Below, piece after piece: positions 1-4,880 of a stretch of 8,525 nucleotides of DNA. The notes below the pieces were generated by a model. That model was not told where the DNA came from. It saw only the letters and a list, made by a program, of their open reading frames with translations, and searched no databases. The translations under genes and the position numbers were made by a program. The stretch comes from Pseudomonadota bacterium. Lineage in GTDB: Bacteria; Pseudomonadota; Alphaproteobacteria; Caulobacterales; Caulobacteraceae. Each line of letters starts with the position of its first letter. Position 1 is the first letter of the stretch. Location: NCBI GenBank assembly GCA_023416055.1, contig JAEZIH010000011.1, forward strand, positions 1 through 8,525, given 5' to 3'.

Positions 1-108
1 CACTTCCAGCGGATGCAGGCCGCAGAAGTCGGCGATCTGCTCGAAGGTGAGGGAGGTGTTGTCGACCAGCCAGACCGCGGTGGCCTTGGGCATCAGGATG
101 TCGGTCAT
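1..108 (-). CDS. trcR: TrcR-like cell-cycle transcriptional regulator (DUF1013), 5' part only
   Basis: Only the first 36 codons are in the window; the gene continues past base 1. The N-terminus contains LMPKATAVWLVDNTSLTFEQ followed by IADFCGLHPLEV, which I recognise as the highly conserved start of DUF1013 proteins. That family includes TrcR, a factor described in Caulobacter and Brucella that associates with RNA polymerase and influences cell-cycle gene expression. The segment resembles a helix-turn-helix that reads a short target (LTFEQIADFCGLHPLEV), but DNA contact is inferred. The ATG at 108-106 is the only convincing start because conservation begins right after it. It is divergent from the crystallin gene across a 215-base spacer. 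Family identity is strong; the rest of the protein cannot be checked. Confidence 0.85.
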   Translation of the reverse strand, partial: MTDILMPKATAVWLVDNTSLTFEQIADFCGLHPLEV

Positions 109-160
109 GAGCGTCTTGCTTCTGTTAGGGAGGCCGCCGCGGCGGGTTCCGGATACGACG

Positions 161-184
161 GCGCCCGACCTTTCGGCCGGGCGC
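161..184 (-). promoter_or_regulatory. GAAA-capped stem-loop in the trcR leader
   Basis: Read on the minus strand, GCGCCCGGCC, loop GAAA and GGTCGGGCGC form a 10-bp stem with one G-U wobble and a GNRA tetraloop. On the plus strand the wobble becomes an A-C mismatch, so the structure fits a minus-strand transcript best. No U-run follows, so it is not a terminator. If the putative -10 at 195-200 is right, the hairpin starts a few bases from the RNA 5' end, where it could stabilise the message or affect translation. The fold is visible; the role is inference. Confidence 0.45.
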
Positions 185-194
185 GTATGACGCC

Positions 195-223
195 GATATA
201 AGCCCATTCGCTGCAAAAGAAAA
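195..223 (-). promoter_or_regulatory. possible housekeeping promoter of trcR
   Basis: On the minus strand a TATATC hexamer (200-195) is preceded, 17 bases upstream, by TTTTCT (223-218). It is one of the few AT-rich patches in a GC-rich spacer and lies about 85 bases before the trcR start codon. The -35 match is poor, so this is only a candidate; transcription would begin near base 188. Confidence 0.3.
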
Positions 224-312
224 CGAAACCCGACATCGTCATACAGCCAAGGTTCATCCGCGCTGGCGAACAGTGCGGTCACAGACGCGTTGTGCGTCAC
301 AGAAAGCCAATG

Positions 313-317
313 GGAGG
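313..317 (+). promoter_or_regulatory. ribosome binding site deciding the crystallin gene start
   Basis: GGAGG sits 6 bases before the ATG at 324 within GGGAGGGAA. The frame is also open from a GTG at 273, but nothing Shine-Dalgarno-like precedes that codon, so 324 is preferred. Confidence 0.7.
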
Positions 318-323
318 GAACCC

Positions 324-911
324 ATGCTGATCGAAACCCTTGCCGCCGCCATGCTGATTTCGGGCGGCGCCGCCCAACAAGCCGCACCCTACGCCCCCGG
401 CGGGCAGGAGCGGGTCGCCCCGCGTGGCGACTACCGCCAGACCTGCAGCGGCGAATACGTCAACCGCGGCCGCCTGTATGCCGACTGCCGCGATCGTCGC
501 GGCGTCGTTCGGGGCACCTCGATCGAGCTGAGCCGCTGCACGGCCCACGAGATCCGCAACGACAACGGCCTGCTGGTCTGCGGCCCCGTTCGCGGGACCT
601 ACGAGAGCCGCCCCGGCGGCGGCGGACGTCCGGACCACGGCGGCGGCTGGGGCAACGGGCGCAGCGAGATCACCGTCTATCGGGACGCCCTGTATCGCGG
701 CGAGTCGACGACTTTCCGCGGCGAGATGTCCAACCTGCGCAACACCGCCTTCAACGACGTGATCAGTTCGATGCGTCTCCGGGGCTCCTGGGAGGTTTGC
801 ACGGACGCCTACTTCCGCGGCGCCTGCCGGGTGTTCAGCGACGACGTCTGGAACCTGCAGCAGCACGGCCTGAACGACCGCATCTCCTCGCTGCGTCCCG
901 TTCGCCGTTAA
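324..911 (+). CDS. secreted CVNH-like and beta/gamma-crystallin domain protein
   Basis: The predicted protein has 195 residues. Residues 1-21 are hydrophobic and look like a signal sequence, though with a weak charged n-region. Residues 37-93 resemble a single CVNH (cyanovirin-N homology) unit: the pattern LYADC, SIELSRC, NDNGLLVC, with Cys41, Cys55, Cys72 and Cys86 spaced to form two disulfides. A Gly/Pro-rich linker (about 97-112) leads to a beta/gamma-crystallin domain (115-195) with two Greek-key motifs. Each carries a canonical microbial calcium-binding signature, NDVISS (144-149) and NDRISS (184-189). CVNH domains often bind sugars and crystallin domains of this type bind calcium, so a calcium-stabilised extracytoplasmic glycan-binding protein is plausible, but its partner is unknown. 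It stands alone on the plus strand and ends 3 bases from the convergent oxidoreductase gene. Confidence 0.8.
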   Translation: MLIETLAAAMLISGGAAQQAAPYAPGGQERVAPRGDYRQTCSGEYVNRGRLYADCRDRRGVVRGTSIELSRCTAHEIRNDNGLLVCGPVRGTYESRPGGGGRPDHGGGWGNGRSEITVYRDALYRGESTTFRGEMSNLRNTAFNDVISSMRLRGSWEVCTDAYFRGACRVFSDDVWNLQQHGLNDRISSLRPVRR

Positions 912-914
912 GGC

Positions 915-1886
915 TCAGACCGTCAGGACGATCTTGCCGACATGGCCGCCCGCCTCGAGCCTGAGGTGGGCGGCCGATGCCTGTTCAAGGGGGAAGGTCG
1001 CGTCGACGGGAGGGCGGATCAGTCCCCGCGTCACCCACGGCCAGGCGGTCGACTCGACCGCCGCGATCAGGCGGGCCTTCTCGTCGGCCGGGCGTCCGCG
1101 CAGGGTCGAACCGGTCAGGACGATCCGTTTCATCATCAGCCGGCCGAGGTCGATATCGGCCCGCCCGCCCGACTGGGTAGCGATGACAACCCAGCGCCCG
1201 AAGGGCTTGAGCGCCGCCTGATTGAGGGCCGCGTATTCGGCGCCGACCATGTCCAGCACCACGTCGGCCCCGCCGAAGGCGCGGATCTCAGCCTCAAGAT
1301 CATGGACGCCTGCGTCCAGGCTCAGGTCCGCGCCGAGGGCGCCGGCCGCCCGGGCCTTGCCGGCCCCGCGCGACGTGGCGATCACCTGCGCGCCGGCGGC
1401 CTTGGTCATCTGGATGGCGGTGACCCCGATGCCGCTGGTGGCGCCATGGACGAGCAGGGTCTCCCCGGGCTGCAGCGCGCCCGCCTCGAAGACGTTGGCG
1501 AACACCGTGCAAACCGTTTCGGGCAGGGCGGCGGCCTGGACAAAGTCGAGCCCTGAGGGGATCGGCAGGGCGTGACGGGCGTCGACGACGGCGTATTCGG
1601 CGTAACCGCCCCCGCCGAGAAGGGCGCAGACCGGATCCCCGACCGACCACCGCGAGACGCCTTCGCCGATCTGATCGACCTCGCCCGCGACCTCCAGACC
1701 GAGCGTCTCGGGAGCGCCGGGCGGCGGCGGATAGCGACCCTGCCGCTGGAGCAGGTCGGGACGGTTCACGCCGGCGGCGCGGACACGGATACGGATCTGG
1801 CCCGGCCCGGCGACCGGATCGGGACGCTCGCCCAGTCGCAGCGCCTCCGCAGGCCCCGCTCCGCCTGAGATTTCGACAGCCCGCAT
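915..1886 (-). CDS. NAD(P)H quinone oxidoreductase, zeta-crystallin/PIG3-type MDR protein
   Basis: The 323-residue product is a full-length zinc-free medium-chain dehydrogenase/reductase. The N-terminal GroES-like domain has the PIG3-type run NRPDLLQRQGRYPPPPGAPE (41-60) followed by LGLEVAGEV. The Rossmann domain has the nucleotide-binding motif HGATSGIG (147-154), where quinone reductases usually have a similar HGGxSGIG. No zinc-binding cysteine cluster is seen. The family reduces quinones with NADPH in the cytoplasm, limiting redox cycling; the natural substrate here is unknown. The start at 1886 follows AAGGA (1900-1896) at 9 bases. A start six codons upstream at 1904 lacks such a site. 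It is divergent from the DUF1192 gene (80 bases between starts) and convergent with the crystallin gene. Confidence 0.85.
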   Translation of the reverse strand: MRAVEISGGAGPAEALRLGERPDPVAGPGQIRIRVRAAGVNRPDLLQRQGRYPPPPGAPETLGLEVAGEVDQIGEGVSRWSVGDPVCALLGGGGYAEYAVVDARHALPIPSGLDFVQAAALPETVCTVFANVFEAGALQPGETLLVHGATSGIGVTAIQMTKAAGAQVIATSRGAGKARAAGALGADLSLDAGVHDLEAEIRAFGGADVVLDMVGAEYAALNQAALKPFGRWVVIATQSGGRADIDLGRLMMKRIVLTGSTLRGRPADEKARLIAAVESTAWPWVTRGLIRPPVDATFPLEQASAAHLRLEAGGHVGKIVLTV

Positions 1887-1954
1887 CGCCGCCCGTCCTT
1901 GCATTCGTCGGTGTCAGGGCGTTCAGATAGGCGCTTGCCAGCGGCTTGGCCACG

Positions 1955-1961
1955 AAGGAGG
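1955..1961 (+). promoter_or_regulatory. strong ribosome binding site of the DUF1192 gene
   Basis: AAGGAGG is a near-perfect anti-16S match, 5 bases before the ATG at 1967. It rules out the TTG at 1946 that would otherwise extend the frame by seven codons. Confidence 0.8.
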
Positions 1962-1966
1962 CGGTG

Positions 1967-2170
1967 ATGTTCGAGGACCTGGAGCCCCGTCCGGCGCGAG
2001 GCGCGCCGCTGATCGCCCTGACGCGAGAGGATCTGGACGGCTATTCGGTGGAAGACCTCAAGGAGCGCATCGCCGGTCTAGAGGCCGAGATCGCCCGCGC
2101 CAGGGCCGCGATCGAGGGAAAGTCGTCGCAACGCTCGGCCGCAGACGCGATGTTCAACTTCCGCTCCTGA
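1967..2170 (+). CDS. DUF1192 family small protein
   Basis: This 67-residue acidic protein matches the small alphaproteobacterial DUF1192 family in length and layout. It has an N-terminal MFEDLEPRP segment, a central LDGYSVEDLKERIAGLEAEI helix (about 23-42) with heptad-like leucines and isoleucines, and a short C-terminal tail with FNFRS. The helix around 28-52 should form a short coiled coil, so dimerisation or docking to a partner is likely. No catalytic motif or membrane segment is seen, and no biochemical function is established that I know of. It lies 92 bases upstream of the rcdA-like gene on the same strand. The sigma-54 site in between suggests rcdA can be transcribed separately. Confidence 0.8.
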   Translation: MFEDLEPRPARGAPLIALTREDLDGYSVEDLKERIAGLEAEIARARAAIEGKSSQRSAADAMFNFRS

Positions 2171-2179
2171 CAACCCACT

Positions 2180-2184
2180 GATTC
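2180..2184. promoter_or_regulatory. CcrM methylation site (GANTC) upstream of rcdA
   Basis: GATTC lies six bases upstream of the sigma-54 element. A second site, GAGTC (2265-2269), overlaps the rcdA start codon. In Caulobacterales, CcrM methylates GANTC and GcrA reads some promoter sites, so a cell-cycle effect is possible. The motif is short and chance occurrence is likely enough that this stays tentative. Confidence 0.35.
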
Positions 2185-2189
2185 TACTT

Positions 2190-2206
2190 TTGGCATGGCG
2201 GTTGCA
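2190..2206 (+). promoter_or_regulatory. sigma-54 (RpoN) promoter of the rcdA-like gene
   Basis: TTGGCATGGCGGTTGCA fits the sigma-54 consensus YTGGCAYR-N3-4-TTGCW. The -24 GG is at 2192-2193 and the -12 GC at 2204-2205, with the required 10 bases between them. It lies wholly in the 92-base gap between DUF1192 and rcdA, oriented toward rcdA. Transcription would start about base 2217, just past the ATG at 2215, which supports translation from 2263. An activator site (for example FlbD- or NtrC-like) was not identified. Confidence 0.7.
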
Positions 2207-2262
2207 GACGGCGCATGCACCGCGCGAAACCGTGCCGGCCGTGTTACGGATGCGCCTTGCTC

Positions 2263-2793
2263 ATGAGTCTGACCGAGTTGATGCCCAGCGACGACCTCAT
2301 CCCTTCCGCCGGACGCGACCGCGCGGCCGTCGTCGACGACTTCGCCCGGTCGGAGCTGTTCGACCGCACCTTCCGTGAAGGCATGGAGCTGGTCGAGGAG
2401 ACCGCCTCCTACCTTGACGGAGACGGGCGGCGGGAATCCAAGCTGCTGTCCCGCGCCACGGCCCTGGCCTATGCGGGCGAGAGCATGAAGCTGACCACGC
2501 GGCTGATGCAGATCGCCTCGTGGTTGCTGGTGCAGCGGGCCGTACGCGAAGGCGACATGACCGCCGAGGCGGCCTGCGATCCCCGCTACCGTCTGGCCGA
2601 GCGCAAGATCGAGACTGAGCCGACCAACCCCGAGCTGCCGATCGCCCTGATCGAATACCTGGTCCGCGCCGAGAAGCTGTACGACCGCGTCCTGCACCTC
2701 GATCGGCGCATGTTCGTGGACGCGCCGGCCGAAGAACCGGTCAATCCGGTGCAGAGCCAGCTGGACCGGCTTGCGGCGGCGTTCCGGACCTGA
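2263..2793 (+). CDS. rcdA: RcdA-like regulator of CtrA degradation (DUF1465)
   Basis: The 176-residue protein belongs to DUF1465, the family of Caulobacter RcdA. Three long helices are apparent: about 26-52 (FARSELFDRTFREGMELVEE), about 66-97 with the family hallmark ALAYAGESMKLTTRLMQIAS and then WLLVQRAV, and about 123-153 (ALIEYLVRAEKLYDRVLHLD). This fits the three-helix bundle known for RcdA. The C-terminal tail (about 155-176) is Pro/Glu-rich, then a short helix; in Caulobacter the flexible tail matters for adaptor function. RcdA works with CpdR and PopA to deliver CtrA and other substrates to ClpXP at the cell pole. The ATG at 2263 is chosen over 2215 because the extra 16 residues are Cys/Arg-rich and the sigma-54 start point lies beyond 2215. 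The ribosome site is weak. It ends 3 bases from the convergent transpeptidase gene. Confidence 0.8.
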   Translation: MSLTELMPSDDLIPSAGRDRAAVVDDFARSELFDRTFREGMELVEETASYLDGDGRRESKLLSRATALAYAGESMKLTTRLMQIASWLLVQRAVREGDMTAEAACDPRYRLAERKIETEPTNPELPIALIEYLVRAEKLYDRVLHLDRRMFVDAPAEEPVNPVQSQLDRLAAAFRT

Positions 2794-2796
2794 GGG

Positions 2797-4359
2797 CTAT
2801 GGCCCGACGTCGTCGGCGTCGCGGCCGCGGCCGTCATCGACCGGCCGGGGCAGGCTGACGGCGATGCCGAGGGCCTCGGCCAGCTTGTCGTCGCGACCAT
2901 AGACGTCCTCGCGGAAGGCGACCCGGCCCTGGCCGTCGACGAAGGCCGTCCAGTAGAGCAGCCGCACGGTGATTTCGCGGCCGGTCTGGATGCGCTTGGT
3001 CTGCCGGGCGTCCAGAGCGGTGTCGAAGTCGGACAGCAGGGCGGGGTTCGGCGAGAGAAGCAGCCGCGCGAACTCGACGGCGTCCTGCACCCGCACGCAG
3101 CCGTGGCTGCGCTGGCGCATCGCGAGGTTGAAGGCCGACTTCGTCGGCGTGTCGTGCAGGAAGATGGCGTAGCTGTCGCGCAGCTCGAACTTCACATAGC
3201 CGAGGGCGGCCGTGGGGCCCGCACGCTGAATGACCTGGCCGTTCGAGATGTACATGTTCTGGCTGGCCAGATAGCCCGGACCCTTGGGCAGGATCTCGTT
3301 GCGGGCGATCGAGGCCGGGACGTACCAGGGCGGGTTGGCGACCACCGAGGCGAATTGCTTCTCGAGACTGGGGGTCTGGTTGTTGGGCGAGCCGACGACC
3401 ACGCGGTTGGAGTGAACCGGGTTGCCGTCCTTCCAGTAGACCATGATGGCGGCGGCGGTGTTCACCTCGATCCGCTCGGGGGCGAGATCGCGCTTGAGCC
3501 AGCGGCGGCGTTCGAGGTTGAGGGCGATCTGGCGGGCCCGGTCCTCGGAGGACGCCGACAGAGAGCGCTGGGTGCCCGTCCCGATCCGGCCGTCGGCCGC
3601 CAGGCCATGACGGACCTGGAAGCCCTTGACCGCCTGCTGCAACTCGGGGCCGTAGAAGTTGCCCATTCCCGCCAGTCGGGCGCCGTCGGACGCGGACAGG
3701 TCACCTTCGGCCACGAGCCGTTCGATCAGGACGGGGATGCGGCTGTCGCTCGTTCCGGGCTCGATCGTCGCGCCGGGGCGGAACACCGGCCAGCTGCGGC
3801 CGTCGCGGATCATCCGGCGGTAGCGCACATAGCCCGCTGACAGATTGGTGTAGCCGATGTCGGTGGGCGCGAGGCTCTCGAACCATTCGACCAGGGCGTT
3901 GCGGGCGAGGGCGTCGTTCAGGCCGAGCGGCAGGTCGACGCGATTCTTCTGCATCTCCCAGAGGTCTTCGACGGTCTCGGGGCGCACGCGGCCCTCGGCG
4001 AGCACCCGGCCGTAGGTCATGGCCGCGGCGGTGGTCCGCATCTCGGTGGCGGCCGGATTGGCGGCGAGGGCCTCGAAGTCGAAGAAGTCGGCCTGCGACA
4101 GGCCATGGCGTTCGGCTTGCGACGCAGCCGAGCGCAGCGCCCGCAGCCGCTCGGGCGTCCACACGGGACGCCAGCCGTTCATCTCATAGAAGGCGCGAAC
4201 GTCGGGCTGCAGGGTCGACGGCAGGCGCGCCAGCTGGTCGTTGAAGCTGTCGTAGAAGGCGATCGCGGCGGGATCGCGGGTCTGGGCCCGCGCCGCCATG
4301 CTGCTTGCCGACGCCAGGGCCGCCGCCGCTGCGCCCAGACCCAGTTGCCGTCGATTCAT
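2797..4359 (-). CDS. exported L,D-transpeptidase, YcbB/LdtD type
   Basis: The 520-residue product forms 3-3 peptidoglycan cross-links or attaches proteins to the wall in the periplasm, going by family. Residues 1-26 are a signal peptide with NRRQLGLG and cleavage likely after ARA; the paired arginines hint at Tat export, but Sec is possible. Residues about 35-225 form the scaffold region typical of the YcbB family (YRRMIRDGRSWP). A PG_binding_1 repeat follows (about 236-268, LQQAVKGFQVRHGLAADGRI). The YkuD catalytic domain (about 303-440) holds LHDTPTK (His402) and the active-site motif SHGCVR (His419, Cys421). All expected catalytic residues are present. The ATG at 4359 follows a GTG at 4362; a weak GAAGAG lies 8 bases upstream. 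A possible EcfG promoter lies 58 bases upstream. Confidence 0.9.
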   Translation of the reverse strand: MNRRQLGLGAAAAALASASSMAARAQTRDPAAIAFYDSFNDQLARLPSTLQPDVRAFYEMNGWRPVWTPERLRALRSAASQAERHGLSQADFFDFEALAANPAATEMRTTAAAMTYGRVLAEGRVRPETVEDLWEMQKNRVDLPLGLNDALARNALVEWFESLAPTDIGYTNLSAGYVRYRRMIRDGRSWPVFRPGATIEPGTSDSRIPVLIERLVAEGDLSASDGARLAGMGNFYGPELQQAVKGFQVRHGLAADGRIGTGTQRSLSASSEDRARQIALNLERRRWLKRDLAPERIEVNTAAAIMVYWKDGNPVHSNRVVVGSPNNQTPSLEKQFASVVANPPWYVPASIARNEILPKGPGYLASQNMYISNGQVIQRAGPTAALGYVKFELRDSYAIFLHDTPTKSAFNLAMRQRSHGCVRVQDAVEFARLLLSPNPALLSDFDTALDARQTKRIQTGREITVRLLYWTAFVDGQGRVAFREDVYGRDDKLAEALGIAVSLPRPVDDGRGRDADDVGP

Positions 4360-4416
4360 CACTGATGCTCTTCGCCCGTTTCCACGCAGGACCCTGCGTT
4401 CACGCCCTGGTGGTCC

Positions 4417-4441
4417 AACGTCGGCATGTTATCGGCGTTCC
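4417..4441 (-). promoter_or_regulatory. candidate EcfG (general stress sigma factor) promoter of the L,D-transpeptidase gene
   Basis: On the minus strand GGAAC (4441-4437) is followed after exactly 16 bases by CGTT (4420-4417). This is the alphaproteobacterial EcfG/SigT/RpoE2 signature (GGAAC-N16/17-CGTT). It points at the transpeptidase gene, with a predicted leader of about 50 bases, and begins directly after the rpmE terminator. Nine specified bases match with correct spacing, so it is a good candidate but is not proven. Confidence 0.55.
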
Positions 4442-4480
4442 GGCCAAACAGAAAGGCGTCGGCCCTGGGACCGACGCCTT
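4442..4480 (-). terminator. intrinsic terminator of rpmE
   Basis: AAGGCGTCGG (4453-4462) and CCGACGCCTT (4471-4480) form a perfect 10-bp stem with an 8-base loop. On the minus strand the stem is followed by TTCTGTTTGG, a moderately U-rich tail. It lies 44 bases past the rpmE stop codon and separates rpmE from the downstream transpeptidase gene. Confidence 0.8.
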
Positions 4481-4524
4481 CGTGATCGTCTGTGGCGCAG
4501 GTGTGGCCCGGAAGCCAGACCGGC

Positions 4525-4749
4525 TTACTTCTTGATGAAGCCGCCGAACTTGTTGTTGAAGCGCGAAACGCGGCCGCCGCGGTCCATCAGCTGCTGGTTG
4601 CCGCCGGTCCAGGCCGGGTGGGTCAGCGGGTCGATATCCAGGTTCAGGACGGCGCCTTCCTTCTGATAGGTCGAGCGCGTCTGGTAGGTCGTACCATCCG
4701 TCATCGTCACGGTGATGAAGTGGTAGTCGGGGTGGGTATCGGCCTTCAT
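4525..4749 (-). CDS. rpmE: 50S ribosomal protein L31, cysteine-free type
   Basis: The 74-residue protein begins [20 protein letters not shown] and contains HPAWTGG, then [16 protein letters not shown], the characteristic bL31 features. It lies at the surface of the large subunit, near the bridge to the small subunit. The CxxC zinc-ribbon cysteines of E. coli bL31 are all absent (TMTDGT replaces the first pair), so this is the zinc-independent form. The start at 4749 is fixed by family alignment; the frame upstream to 4869 is non-coding read-through. The gene is monocistronic, divergent from the ABC exporter gene (131 bases apart) and closed by its own terminator. Confidence 0.95.
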   Translation of the reverse strand: MKADTHPDYHFITVTMTDGTTYQTRSTYQKEGAVLNLDIDPLTHPAWTGGNQQLMDRGGRVSRFNNKFGGFIKK

Positions 4750-4798
4750 GGTCGTTGTCCGGTCTCTGCGCGATGACGATGCCGACCGTCGGTGCGCG

Positions 4799-4828
4799 AA
4801 AATGAGAAACCCGCCGGGCGGCGGCGGG
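4799..4828 (-). promoter_or_regulatory. terminator-like hairpin in the rpmE leader
   Basis: On the minus strand CCCGCCG (4828-4822), a 5-base loop and CGGCGGG (4816-4810) form a GC-only stem followed by TTTCTCATTTT. It sits about 60 bases before the rpmE start, where a plain terminator makes little sense. It may be a leader attenuator or 5' structure for autogenous control, which is known for L31 in other bacteria. With several GC repeats nearby the pairing could also be chance. Confidence 0.35.
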
Positions 4829-4840
4829 AATGAGGGGCGG

Positions 4841-4869
4841 CGTTTACACCGGGCGCCGTTCCGGGGCAA
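4841..4869 (-). promoter_or_regulatory. possible rpmE promoter
   Basis: TTGCCC (4869-4864) and TAAACG (4846-4841) on the minus strand are separated by 17 bases, a reasonable but imperfect sigma-70-type pair. Transcription would begin near 4834, just before the leader hairpin. The matches are partial (4/6 and about 3/6), so confidence is low. Confidence 0.25.
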
Positions 4870-4880
4870 GAGGCCCGGCC

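Noticed and set aside
146..150. GGAAC on the minus strand in the trcR spacer
   Set aside because: No CGTT follows at the proper distance, so no EcfG promoter is supported.
297..866. A 189-codon minus-strand frame opposite the crystallin gene
   Set aside because: Composition is low-complexity Ala/Val/Gly with no family resemblance, while the plus-strand frame has clear crystallin motifs and a ribosome site.
942..1556. Plus-strand frames opposite the quinone oxidoreductase
   Set aside because: They are shadows of a well-conserved MDR gene; no motif or ribosome site supports them.
1899..1929. TTGCAT with a downstream CAGATA as a promoter for DUF1192
   Set aside because: Spacing is 19 bases and the -10 match is poor; it is not distinguishable from chance.
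2215..2262. Upstream ATG extending the rcdA-like protein by 16 residues
   Set aside because: The extension is Cys/Arg-rich and unlike the family, and the predicted sigma-54 transcription start lies at or past this ATG.
2041..2697. A 218-codon minus-strand frame across DUF1192 and rcdA
   Set aside because: It spans two recognised genes and the sigma-54 promoter, and its product resembles nothing I know.
4841..4862. A GGAAC (minus strand, 4862-4858) near rpmE as another EcfG site
   Set aside because: No CGTT occurs at 16 or 17 bases; the sequence there reads GCCG or CCGC.
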